Assembly: GCA_947632025.1 (NCBI GenBank)
Contig: CANRNN010000001.1
Location: 310,001-374,000, forward strand
Reading direction: 5' to 3'
Origin: an uncultured Clostridia bacterium
Lineage (GTDB): Bacteria > Bacillota > Clostridia > Oscillospirales > Ruminococcaceae
DNA length: 64,000 nucleotides
Of this stretch, positions 1 through 7,537 are shown in pieces; position 1 is the stretch's first letter, and each line of letters opens with the position of its first letter. The position numbers were made by a program, and so were the translations under genes. The notes under the pieces are model-generated. The model was not told where the DNA came from and did not search any database. It worked only from the letters and a program-made list of their open reading frames with translations.

Positions 1-658
1 ATCCTGTTTCGAGAATTTTTCCGTTGTCCATAAAAACGGCGTAATCGGTGGCGTTTTCCATATCGGCAATATTGTGCGTCGAAAAGATTATTGATTTTTC
101 TCCGTCGCCGCGGTCGAGATATTCGCGGAATTTATCGCACAGCCTGTCGCGCATTAACGGGTCGAGGGAGCTTCCCGGCTCGTCGAGAATAAGAACGTCT
201 GTTTCCCGCGCGAAAACCGCCGCGAGAGCCGTTCTCATACGGTTTCCGTCGGAGAGTTTGTACATCGGGAGCTGTTTTTTTGCCGGATGCGAATCAACGC
301 CCAGTTCATCGCAAATCCGCACGAATTTTTCGCGGTCAAAATTCTTGTACGCTATCTCAAACGAGGACACGATATTTTTCGGCTTCCAGTTTGTCGGAAA
401 AAATCCCGACGCGGCACAATATCCCACCCGCTCGCGAATTTCGGGAGAATCGGGGTCGTCGCTTTCGCCGAAATAATTTATCTTCCCCGCAGACGCGTGG
501 ATAACTCCGCACATAAGGTCGATAAGCGTTGTTTTGCCCGCGCCGTTCGCGCCGATAAGAGCAGTGGAAAATCCCTTCGGTATGCCGAAATTAAGCTCAC
601 CGAGCGTGAATTTCCCGTATATCTTTTTAAGTCCCGAAACAGAAATGATATCTTCCAT
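1..658 (-). CDS. ABC transporter ATP-binding protein (3' end outside window)
   Basis: Nucleotide-binding subunit of an ABC transporter, read leftward and cut by the window edge after about 219 codons. The translation starts MEDIISVSGLKKIYG and contains a Walker A motif GANGAGKT near residues 36-43, a signature-like stretch LSDGNRMRTALA in place of the usual LSGGQ, a Walker B/D-loop LILDEPGSSLD and an H-loop STHNIAD. A GGAGGA ribosome site sits just before the ATG at 658. The gene follows a GntR-type regulator by 8 bases, the usual arrangement of YtrA-regulator/ABC-2 exporter operons, where the permease gene normally comes next, here beyond position 1. Substrate cannot be told. The altered signature motif (D for the second G) is common in this small ABC-2 ATPase group. 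Confidence 0.9.
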   Translation of the reverse strand, partial: MEDIISVSGLKKIYGKFTLGELNFGIPKGFSTALIGANGAGKTTLIDLMCGVIHASAGKINYFGESDDPDSPEIRERVGYCAASGFFPTNWKPKNIVSSFEIAYKNFDREKFVRICDELGVDSHPAKKQLPMYKLSDGNRMRTALAAVFARETDVLILDEPGSSLDPLMRDRLCDKFREYLDRGDGEKSIIFSTHNIADMENATDYAVFMDNGKILETG

Positions 659-666
659 AATTCCTC

Positions 667-1032
667 CTAAACCTCATAAAGCACATCTATCATTTTTACA
701 AGCTCCTCACGGGAGATTCCGCAAAGTCTTGCCGCCTCCATGGCGTTCTGCAAATGCTGTTCGAGCAGGCGCAGATGCTGCTCTCTTACCATTTCCGTAT
801 CCTGCGGATTTACAACATAGCCCTTTCCCTGCACCGCCGAGATAAGTCCCTCCTCGGTCATAAGTTCGTATGCCTTCATAGTAGTTATAACGCTTATTTT
901 CAAGTCCCTAGCAAGCCCGCGTATTGACGGCAGAAAGTCCCCCTCGGATATTTCGCCGCTCATTATCTTTTCCTTAAACTGTGCCGCTATTTGTTTATAG
1001 ATCGGCACATCGCTGTTCTGCACGATTTTCAT
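667..1032 (-). CDS. GntR-family transcriptional regulator, YtrA-like
   Basis: A 121-residue DNA-binding regulator. Residues 8-75 form a GntR winged helix (PIYKQIAAQFKEKIMSGE, then LPSIRGLARDLKISVITTMKAYELM and an EGLI-GKGYVV wing). The tail after residue 78 is only about 40 residues of helix, as in the YtrA subfamily, not the large ligand domains of FadR or HutC types. It lies 8 bases upstream of, and surely co-transcribed with, an ABC ATPase, so its likely role is to repress this exporter until an envelope or antibiotic stress relieves it. A 14-base perfect palindrome overlaps its own -10 region, which fits autorepression. The inducer is unknown. Confidence 0.92.
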   Translation of the reverse strand: MKIVQNSDVPIYKQIAAQFKEKIMSGEISEGDFLPSIRGLARDLKISVITTMKAYELMTEEGLISAVQGKGYVVNPQDTEMVREQHLRLLEQHLQNAMEAARLCGISREELVKMIDVLYEV

Positions 1033-1067
1033 TACAGCACCTCCGCAGCTGTTTATATGTTATATAT

Positions 1068-1081
1068 ACAGTATATACTGT
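1068..1081. promoter_or_regulatory. Palindromic operator, probably for the GntR regulator
   Basis: ACAGTATATACTGT is a perfect 14-base palindrome that contains the -10 hexamer of the leftward promoter. YtrA-type GntR proteins bind short AT-rich palindromes as dimers, so a repressor bound here would block the GntR/ABC operon. It lies about 50 bases upstream of the -35 of the rightward TIR gene, which it could also influence. Confidence 0.6.
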
Positions 1082-1098
1082 TTATCATCTTTTGTCAA
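1070..1098 (-). promoter_or_regulatory. Sigma-A promoter of the GntR/ABC operon
   Basis: On the minus strand TTGACA (1098-1093) is followed after 17 bases by TATACT (1075-1070), close to consensus and correctly placed ahead of the GTG/ATG start region at 1032. Confidence 0.8.
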
Positions 1099-1130
1099 GG
1101 GGGTTTTTGATTTTTTTTGAATTAAATTTG

Positions 1131-1159
1131 TTGACAAAGGGCGTTTGGTGTGGTATAAT
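1131..1159 (+). promoter_or_regulatory. Consensus sigma-A promoter of the TIR-protein gene
   Basis: TTGACA at 1131-1136, a 17-base spacer and TATAAT at 1154-1159, a perfect consensus promoter. Transcription would begin near 1166, giving a leader of about 50 bases before the ATG at 1215. Confidence 0.9.
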
Positions 1160-1214
1160 AAGGTATGGTATAGGTTTTTGTACTTTTTATCTTTTTATTA
1201 TTCGGAGGAAAAAT

Positions 1215-3218
1215 ATGGCGGTTTTTAAATGCAAAATGTGCGACGGCACTCTCGATATAACCGAGGGTTCAAATATCTGCACCTGCTCCTACTGCGGTAC
1301 GTCGCAGACGGTGCCGGTGTTTGACGACGACAAAAAATTGGCTCTCTTTACAAAAGCCAACGAGCTTCGCAAAAAATGCGACTACGACAAGGCAGCAAAT
1401 ATGTACGAAAATATCGTCGCGGAATTCCCGCTTGAATCGGAGGCGTACTGGGGACTGTGCCTGTGCAACTACGGCATAGAATATGTGGACGACCCCGTCA
1501 CGCAAAAAAAGATCCCGACCTGCCACCGCACCGTCGTGGAAAGCATTTTCGACGACGAAAACTTTGAACAGGCAAACGAATACGCCACCCCCGAAGCACG
1601 GGATATCTTCTACGCCGAGGCAAAGGAAATAGACAGAATACAGAGGAGTATTCTGGAAATCGTCAAAAACGAAGAGCCTTACGACATTTTCATCTGCTAT
1701 AAGGAAACCGATGAAAACGGCGACCGCACCAAGGATTCCGTTATGGGTCAGGATATCTACAATGCCCTGACGCATGAGGGATATAAGGTATTTTTTTCAA
1801 GGATCTCGCTTGAGGACAAAATCGGGCAACAGTACGAGCCGTACATATTCGCAGCGCTGACTTCGGCGAAGGTCATGCTGGTGCTGGGTACTCACCGCGA
1901 ACATTTCAACGCCGTATGGGTAAAGAACGAATGGAGCAGATTCCTAGATATGATGCGCTCGGACAACTCTAAAACCATTATTCCGTGCTTCGCCGATATA
2001 GACGCTTACGATATGCCGCGCGAGTTCAAGAATATTCAGGCACAGGATATGGGAAAAGTCGGCTTTATACAAGATCTTGTTTTCGGAATAAAAAAATTGC
2101 TTCCGAAAAATAAAGAACAGCTGCCCGCAGCGACGATCAAGGACAAGGTAAATGTTTCCGCATTGCTTGAACGGGCGTTTATGTTTCTGGCAAACGGGGA
2201 TTTTTCAAACGCCGACAAGTACTGCGAACGCGTTCTCGATGAGGAGCCGAGAAACGGCAAAGCCTACCTCGGAAAGCTGCTTGCGGAATGCCGCTGCCGC
2301 CGTGAAGAGGAACTGGGCGAATTATACATTGATATTACCGAATCGACAAACTACCGAAGCGCCGTGCAATACGGCTGCGATATTACAAAATACGGCACCA
2401 TGACAATGTACAACAGAGGGTGCAGGCTGTCGGAAAGCGCGGAAACCGTAAAGCAGCTGAACGCGGCAAAATCACTTTTTGAGGGAGCGCACGGATATCA
2501 GGACGCCGACGAAAGACTGGCTTTGGTAAGCAACAAACTTGAAAAAGCAGATTCGCTTACAAACGGCTGCAGAGAGATACTGCGGCGCTATGACGAATCA
2601 AAAACGGAATCGGGAAACTCGGACGCTCTTCAAAAAGTAATAAATCACCGCGAAAGCATAAAAAATAACTTTCCGAGCTTTATCGGCGGAGATATTCCCG
2701 AACCGTTCGACCCGTTAAAGCTGAACGTCTGGTTCATTCCGCTGTCACTGGGACTTATTATTGCTATGGGCGAACGTATTTTAACTGAAGGCTATAATTA
2801 CATGGCTGTGCTTGTTTTATCGTTTATTGCGGCGGGAATAGCGAATTTTGCGGCACGAAAATTTTTCTCTTTGATCGGTTTTGTCGGTATTATCATAGCC
2901 GGATCGACGTATATGGGCATTCTGACGGGTATCATCAACAATCCTGCTATATTCAAGGATTTCTCGAAAGCGGCTCCGGTTATTTTCCTCCTTGTGGGAA
3001 TAGCAATGCTGGCGGTTTCGGTTCTTACAATAGTGAATTACTCCCGCAAAAAGCACAGGATAAGCAACTATTACAAATCGCTTGAAACTCTGGAACAGCT
3101 TAAAACTATGATGGAAGAAGCCCGCAATTGCGAGGTCAATGATATTTGCAACTCCTGCGAGGGACTTAACGATACAATAATCAGCGACTGCTGCAAGATA
3201 GCACAGGCAAGCTATTAA
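1215..3218 (+). CDS. Zinc-ribbon / TPR / TIR-domain protein with C-terminal membrane segments
   Basis: A 667-residue protein. Start chosen at the ATG 1215 because GGAGG precedes it by a normal distance; the frame is open further upstream but runs through the promoter. Residues 6-27 hold a zinc ribbon (C6, C9, C24, C27). Residues 40-150 look like TPR helices. Residues about 153-290 form a TIR domain (PYDIFICYKETDENG, then SLEDKIGQQYEPYIFAAL); E208 is at the position of the NADase glutamate of enzymatic TIR domains. A second helical, TPR-like part follows (about 315-480). Residues about 505-625 contain four hydrophobic membrane segments and the tail is cytoplasmic-like. Bacterial TIR domains cut NAD+ or make cyclic ADP-ribose signals in defence, but others are scaffolds. 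The role here is unknown. The gene stands alone with its own strong promoter. Confidence 0.85.
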   Translation: MAVFKCKMCDGTLDITEGSNICTCSYCGTSQTVPVFDDDKKLALFTKANELRKKCDYDKAANMYENIVAEFPLESEAYWGLCLCNYGIEYVDDPVTQKKIPTCHRTVVESIFDDENFEQANEYATPEARDIFYAEAKEIDRIQRSILEIVKNEEPYDIFICYKETDENGDRTKDSVMGQDIYNALTHEGYKVFFSRISLEDKIGQQYEPYIFAALTSAKVMLVLGTHREHFNAVWVKNEWSRFLDMMRSDNSKTIIPCFADIDAYDMPREFKNIQAQDMGKVGFIQDLVFGIKKLLPKNKEQLPAATIKDKVNVSALLERAFMFLANGDFSNADKYCERVLDEEPRNGKAYLGKLLAECRCRREEELGELYIDITESTNYRSAVQYGCDITKYGTMTMYNRGCRLSESAETVKQLNAAKSLFEGAHGYQDADERLALVSNKLEKADSLTNGCREILRRYDESKTESGNSDALQKVINHRESIKNNFPSFIGGDIPEPFDPLKLNVWFIPLSLGLIIAMGERILTEGYNYMAVLVLSFIAAGIANFAARKFFSLIGFVGIIIAGSTYMGILTGIINNPAIFKDFSKAAPVIFLLVGIAMLAVSVLTIVNYSRKKHRISNYYKSLETLEQLKTMMEEARNCEVNDICNSCEGLNDTIISDCCKIAQASY

Positions 3219-3259
3219 AAACGGCATTGTTCCGGAAATGTACGATGAAGAGATAAAAG

Positions 3260-3305
3260 TTACAAAAAATTACAAAAGGTTACAAATAGTTACAATTTGG
3301 TTACA
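3260..3305 (+). promoter_or_regulatory. Phased TTACA direct-repeat array (response-regulator-type binding site)
   Basis: TTACA occurs at 3260, 3270, 3280, 3290 and 3301, so the steps are 10, 10, 10 and 11 bases, one helical turn each. The last copy ends 15 bases before a -35 box at 3321. Arrays of TT-ACA repeats on one DNA face are the classic target of OmpR/PhoP-family response regulators (Pho boxes in Bacillus and Clostridium). The regulator is not encoded next to it. Confidence 0.6.
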
Positions 3306-3320
3306 GTTTTGTAATAAATA

Positions 3321-3349
3321 TTGAAATATATTCCGCAACGTGTTATAAT
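3321..3349 (+). promoter_or_regulatory. Sigma-A promoter of the lipoprotein gene
   Basis: TTGAAA at 3321-3326, a 17-base spacer, TATAAT at 3344-3349. Transcription would start near 3356. Confidence 0.8.
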
Positions 3350-3353
3350 AAAT

Positions 3354-3396
3354 AAAAGCTCCGAACAGGACATAAAAACTGAACGGAGCTTTTTAT
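3354..3396 (+). terminator. Terminator-like hairpin at the start of the lipoprotein transcript
   Basis: AAAAGCTCCG (3354-3363) pairs with CGGAGCTTTT (3384-3393) around a 20-base loop and runs into a T-rich tail. The stem starts at the predicted transcription start. It could end the upstream TIR transcript, act as a 5' stabilising stem, or attenuate the lipoprotein gene 30 bases downstream. Confidence 0.55.
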
Positions 3397-3422
3397 TAAC
3401 TATATTTAACGGAGGAACAATT

Positions 3423-4280
3423 ATGAAAAAATTCTTATCGGCAATTTTAGCATCAACAATGATACTGTCGCTTACGGCGTGCAACAATGTCCGGAACACA
3501 AGCAGCAATTCCGAGGACAATTCAAGTTCACAAAGCACAGAATCTTCGGCAAAATCGGAAAACACGGAAAGTATTGAAAGCTCAACAAACTCGGAAAACT
3601 CCGAAAGCCCGGAAAGCTCCGAAAGCTCCAAAAGCAATAATCTCCCCGATTTTACAGAAGAGGATATTGAGTTTCAGAAAATTTTCGCGGAACTTGTAGA
3701 CGGGGTTAACGAAATCGACTGCCTTAATTCCGACGAAATGTTTTCCACAAATGAAAATCATCTTGAGCTGAAATTCCCCGAAATTGACCCCGAAGAAACT
3801 TTTACCTACGACAGAATTCCCGACGGCTATATGTACGGGGGTATTCTCGTTCCGACAACGCGTGAGGAATTGGCGGAGAGGGTACATAAATGCATAGCCG
3901 AGGAGCAGGCGAATTCGTGGATAGATGTGGTGGGAACGGGCAGTTTGACCGAAAATCCCGACGGCACATTGTCCGTCAACGGAATTTCTGAAATTCACAA
4001 ATGGCTGGAACTTGACGGCAGGCTTTACTGCTTTATAGGCGCGAAAACAGGCGGTACTCTGATTGCTCCCGAAAGCGCGAAAATCGAATCCCGCACCGAC
4101 GACGAGATAAATTTCACCTACTCGCTTTATGCAGACCTATCGGGCGAATCCTACGAGTCTGAGCGCATTGACGGGAAGCTGGTTCTCGAAAACGACGGCT
4201 GGAAATTCTGCTATGAAAACAAATATTATAATGGAATGACAATAGACGTGAACGGAAAAAAAATCCCGTACATTGCTTAA
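3423..4280 (+). CDS. Secreted lipoprotein with serine-rich linker
   Basis: A 285-residue protein. The ATG at 3423 follows GGAGGA by 6 bases and gives a textbook lipoprotein signal: MKKFLSAILASTMILS then the lipobox LTAC with the lipidated cysteine at residue 20. Residues 21-80 are a Ser/Glu/Asn-rich spacer with repeated SSESSE-type units that would hold the folded part away from the membrane. The rest (about 85-285) is an acidic beta-rich domain with no motif I recognise. It has its own promoter and a possible PhoP-like array upstream, so its expression may answer an environmental signal. No function is claimed. Confidence 0.85.
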   Translation: MKKFLSAILASTMILSLTACNNVRNTSSNSEDNSSSQSTESSAKSENTESIESSTNSENSESPESSESSKSNNLPDFTEEDIEFQKIFAELVDGVNEIDCLNSDEMFSTNENHLELKFPEIDPEETFTYDRIPDGYMYGGILVPTTREELAERVHKCIAEEQANSWIDVVGTGSLTENPDGTLSVNGISEIHKWLELDGRLYCFIGAKTGGTLIAPESAKIESRTDDEINFTYSLYADLSGESYESERIDGKLVLENDGWKFCYENKYYNGMTIDVNGKKIPYIA

Positions 4281-4314
4281 AGCGGAAATATTTATTATGT
4301 TTTTGCTGTTCGGA

Positions 4315-6303
4315 CTACAGCACGAAAACGCCCGTCATATTCTTAAGCTCGACCGCTTCCTCGTTGAGCGTTACGCTTGAAGCAGCGCTTTGCTCGGCGG
4401 TGGCAGTATTGCTCTGAACAACAGAGGAAATGGAATCCATTTCGGCGCTTATGCGTTTAAGCTCTTTCTCCTCGTCGACAGCGTCGGCTGCGATATTGTT
4501 GACAAGCTCGATGGTATTGTTGGTTCCCGAAACGAGAGTTTCAAGCGAAACCGCTGTAGCTTTCGTAAGCTGTACGCCTTTTTCGACAGCCTCGACTGCC
4601 TCGATGATAAGCTTTGTCGTCGTCGCTGACGCTTCGGCGGATTTGGAGGCGAGATTTCTTACCTCGTCGGCGACGACCGCGAAGCCCTTGCCCGCGTCAC
4701 CCGCACGCGACGCTTCTATAGCGGCGTTCAGGGCGAGTATATTCGTCTGGAACGCGATATCGGCAACAGTCTTGTTGATGTTCTTTATCTCCTCGGAAGT
4801 GGAGTTGATATGCTTCATAGCGTCGATAAGCTGCTCCATACTGCTGTTGCTTTCGGCGACGTTCTTTCCCATTTCGGTGACTATTTCGGCTGCACTGCCT
4901 GCGTTTCCTGCGGTATTCTGTATTTTGGAGGAAACGGACTCTATCGCTCCGGAAAGCTCGTCCACGGCGCTTGCCTGTCTGGAAGCTCCCTCTGACAGAA
5001 GCGACGCCGCGCCCGAAAGCTGGTCTGAACCGCTTGCGACCTGTCCCGCGATATCGTTTATTCTCGTAAGGGTATTTCTCAGCGAATCCTGTATACGCTC
5101 CATAGATGTCTTGATATTGGCGAAATCGCCGATATACTCGATATTCATCTCGTTATTGAATTTTCCCTGTGACATATTGCTGAGATTCTCGTCGATATCC
5201 TTGACATAGAGAAGTATCTTCTTCATCGCCTGTTCGGTGGAAACGCACGCAGAGCCTATCTCGTCGGGTACTCTGTAGTTGCTTGTATAGGAAAGCTCTC
5301 CCGAAAGCATAGCGTCGGACGCTGCTTTAAGCTCGCTGAGAGGTTTCAGCTTTTTGACGATTATCGTTACGAGAATCGCCGTATCAGCGAAAAGGAAGAT
5401 AAGAAAGAACATTCCGAACATAATGGAAATAGAGATGGTTTCACGGTAAAATTTCCCCGAAGGTGTTACAAGAGTAAGCGTCCAGCCCGTTTCTCCGACG
5501 GGCTGTTTTACAAAGACCGAGGAGATTTTGTCGTAGTCGCGGCTCTTGAAGATCGAAGCGTTTTCGGCGTCGGTAAAGCCCGTGACATTCATATCCGCGG
5601 CGTTGGTGATAATATCGTTTTCATTTTCGTCTACTTTAGGGAGAAAATCGGGATTTTTATGCACGACGATACCGTTGTCGGAATCAGTAAGTATCGGGTA
5701 GAAATCCTCGCCGTCGGCGGTTCTGTCGGCGATATCAATAACGGAAGTCACGAAAATATCCGACGCGAACACTGCTGTGACCTCGCCGTTCGAGCGGATA
5801 GCCTTGGAAATTGTGATGACCATTTTCTTGGTGCTGACATCTGTGTACGGCGCGGAAATGACCACGCCCTCTGTATTGAGCGCCTCGGTGTACCACTCAC
5901 GGGTTGTAGGGTCATAGTTTTCGGAAGCCGCGTCCCAGCCGTCCGAGAAAACGCAGGACTTATCGGGTCTGCCCATATACAGGCAATAGATATCGCTGTC
6001 TACTCCCAAAAGATCCACAAGGTACTCCTCGCTCTGAGAAAAGAGCGTTGTATCGTAACCGCCGGCATGTATCGCCTCGACGCAGCTGTCGACCGTCCTT
6101 GTCTGAACGTCGAACCAGTCCGACATCTCTCTTGACGTGGATTCCGCCGTCGCGATATAATTAAGTTCTGTGCTTCTGCGCATTTTTGTTATTGTCGTAG
6201 CGCCCGACACGACCGCGAAAATGAGGTTGGAAATTCCGATAACAAGAAGCACATAAATCGCTATCGTCCTTTTGATGCTCTGTTTTTTCTGTGTTTGCGC
6301 CAT
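4315..6303 (-). CDS. Methyl-accepting chemotaxis protein (dCache-type)
   Basis: A 662-residue transmembrane chemoreceptor. TM1 spans about residues 12-38, an extracellular double-Cache-like sensor about 40-285 (with the typical [13 protein letters not shown] and [12 protein letters not shown] elements), TM2 about 290-318, then a HAMP domain and a long signalling coiled coil. The hairpin tip, which contacts CheA and CheW, is clear: [16 protein letters not shown] followed by [21 protein letters not shown]. It probably binds an amino acid or other small molecule, as dCache sensors usually do, and steers flagellar motility, but no che or fli genes lie in the window. It converges on the lipoprotein gene with 34 bases between the stops. 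The promoter is 140 bases upstream with a structured leader. Confidence 0.95.
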   Translation of the reverse strand: MAQTQKKQSIKRTIAIYVLLVIGISNLIFAVVSGATTITKMRRSTELNYIATAESTSREMSDWFDVQTRTVDSCVEAIHAGGYDTTLFSQSEEYLVDLLGVDSDIYCLYMGRPDKSCVFSDGWDAASENYDPTTREWYTEALNTEGVVISAPYTDVSTKKMVITISKAIRSNGEVTAVFASDIFVTSVIDIADRTADGEDFYPILTDSDNGIVVHKNPDFLPKVDENENDIITNAADMNVTGFTDAENASIFKSRDYDKISSVFVKQPVGETGWTLTLVTPSGKFYRETISISIMFGMFFLIFLFADTAILVTIIVKKLKPLSELKAASDAMLSGELSYTSNYRVPDEIGSACVSTEQAMKKILLYVKDIDENLSNMSQGKFNNEMNIEYIGDFANIKTSMERIQDSLRNTLTRINDIAGQVASGSDQLSGAASLLSEGASRQASAVDELSGAIESVSSKIQNTAGNAGSAAEIVTEMGKNVAESNSSMEQLIDAMKHINSTSEEIKNINKTVADIAFQTNILALNAAIEASRAGDAGKGFAVVADEVRNLASKSAEASATTTKLIIEAVEAVEKGVQLTKATAVSLETLVSGTNNTIELVNNIAADAVDEEKELKRISAEMDSISSVVQSNTATAEQSAASSVTLNEEAVELKNMTGVFVL

Positions 6304-6336
6304 AACCGAAGATCCTTTCTTTTATTTGATTTTTAG

Positions 6337-6380
6337 AATTGCCGAAAAGCCGCGGGCTTTTATGGGCAATTTTTTTTTAC
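6337..6380 (+). terminator. Rightward terminator-like hairpin inside the chemoreceptor leader
   Basis: On the plus strand ATTGCC pairs with GGCAAT around an inner AAAAGCC/GGCTTTT stem and is followed by nine T. No rightward gene ends here: the element lies in the 5' leader of the leftward chemoreceptor gene, so it would stop antisense transcription. On the minus strand it forms the same stem without a T-run. Confidence 0.5.
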
Positions 6381-6445
6381 ATCACAAATTCTTTTCGCAG
6401 GAAAGCTTACGGCGAAGCCGTGTATTTGCGAAGCAAACTAACTTT

Positions 6446-6474
6446 ATTATAACACAAACTCTTCCCGATTTCAA
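6446..6474 (-). promoter_or_regulatory. Sigma-A promoter of the chemoreceptor gene
   Basis: On the minus strand TTGAAA (6474-6469), a 17-base spacer and TATAAT (6451-6446). The leader to the ATG at 6303 is about 135 bases and carries two small GCGAAGC-loop hairpins (6411-6423 and 6426-6438). I see no known riboswitch in it. Confidence 0.8.
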
Positions 6475-6490
6475 TACAAAAATGCTTTTT

Positions 6491-6513
6491 CCGACAAAAA
6501 TTTCTTTTGTCGG
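6491..6513 (-). terminator. Hairpin after galE
   Basis: CCGACAAAA and TTTTGTCGG pair around a 5-base loop just after the galE stop. The following minus-strand bases are A-rich before a T5 run, so this is a weak or non-canonical terminator. Confidence 0.4.
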
Positions 6514-6524
6514 AAATGGTAATA

Positions 6525-7514
6525 TCATTCGGCATAGCCGTCGGGGTGGGCGCTGTGCCAGCGCCACGCGTCGGAAATTATCTCCTCAAGGTCGGGAATA
6601 CGCGGCTGCCAGCCGAGTACGGAGCGCGCCTTTTCTCCAGACGCTACAAGCCTTGCGGGGTCGCCTGCCCGCCTTGGAGCTTCCCTTGCGGGAATGGGCT
6701 TTCCCGTGACCCTGCGCGCTGCTTCGAGTACCTCGCGGACGGAATATCCCACGCCGTTTCCGAGGTTGAAAATGTCGCTTTTGCCGCCGCCTTCAAGATA
6801 TTCAAGCGCCGATATATGCGCTCCTGCAAGGTCGGTAACATGGATATAATCCCTCACGCAGGTGCCGTCGGGGGTGTCGTAATCCGTTCCGAAAACAGAA
6901 ATTTCCTTGCGCTTTCCGTTCGCGCACTCCAGCAAAATAGGGATAAGGTGGGTTTCGGGAGAATGGGCTTCGCCTATACTGCCCGATCTGTCAGCTCCGC
7001 AGGCGTTGAAATACCGCAGCGAAACATATTCAAGACCGCAGGCTCTTGCCGTCCAGTAAAACATTTTTTCCATAGCGAGCTTGGTTTCGCCGTATGGATT
7101 CAAGGGAACCGTGCGGTCGGTTTCTAAGATCGGGATATTTTCCGGTTCTCCGTAGACCGCTGCCGTTGACGAAAAGACTATTTTTCCGATGTTATGTTCC
7201 GTCATAGACGACAAAAGCACCCGTGTTCCGCAAAGATTGTTGTCGTAATACTTAAGCGGGTTTTCGACGCTTTCCCCGACAAGGGAATAAGCCGCGAAAT
7301 GGATAACAGCGTCGATTTTTTCGCACTCGAAAAGTCCGTCTAAAAACGCCCTGTCACGCAGGTCGCCCTTGTAAAACTTCGCGCCGTCGGGGACAGCAGC
7401 GATATGACCCGTCGAAAGGTCGTCCGCAACGACGACTCTTTTTCCCGCTCTCACCAGTTCCAGAGCCGTATGCGAGCCGATATAGCCCGCTCCGCCCAAA
7501 ACAAGGATACTCAT
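6525..7514 (-). CDS. galE: UDP-glucose 4-epimerase
   Basis: A 329-residue cytoplasmic short-chain dehydrogenase-type epimerase that interconverts UDP-glucose and UDP-galactose using bound NAD+, in the Leloir pathway and for surface sugar supply. The NAD-binding GGAGYIGSH motif is at residues 7-15, the catalytic serine region SSTAAVYG near 115-122, and the YGETK (YxxxK) motif near 142. Conserved substrate segments RYFNACGAD and TCVRDYIHVTDLA are present. The length is normal for GalE. GAAAGGAATTG gives the ribosome site. It lies 23 bases after the hybrid kinase gene with no terminator between, so it is probably the last gene of that operon; the link between the sugar enzyme and the two-component pair is unexplained. 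Confidence 0.96.
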   Translation of the reverse strand: MSILVLGGAGYIGSHTALELVRAGKRVVVADDLSTGHIAAVPDGAKFYKGDLRDRAFLDGLFECEKIDAVIHFAAYSLVGESVENPLKYYDNNLCGTRVLLSSMTEHNIGKIVFSSTAAVYGEPENIPILETDRTVPLNPYGETKLAMEKMFYWTARACGLEYVSLRYFNACGADRSGSIGEAHSPETHLIPILLECANGKRKEISVFGTDYDTPDGTCVRDYIHVTDLAGAHISALEYLEGGGKSDIFNLGNGVGYSVREVLEAARRVTGKPIPAREAPRRAGDPARLVASGEKARSVLGWQPRIPDLEEIISDAWRWHSAHPDGYAE

Positions 7515-7537
7515 TTTTCAATTCCTTTCAGTTTAAA

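Noticed and set aside
3260-3305. Short regularly spaced repeats as a CRISPR array
   Set aside because: The repeat is 5 bases with 5-6-base spacers; no cas genes. A regulator-binding array explains it better.
6304-6450. A cyclic-di-GMP or other known riboswitch in the chemoreceptor leader
   Set aside because: The conserved core bases of GEMM-type and other known classes are not found; only simple hairpins are seen.
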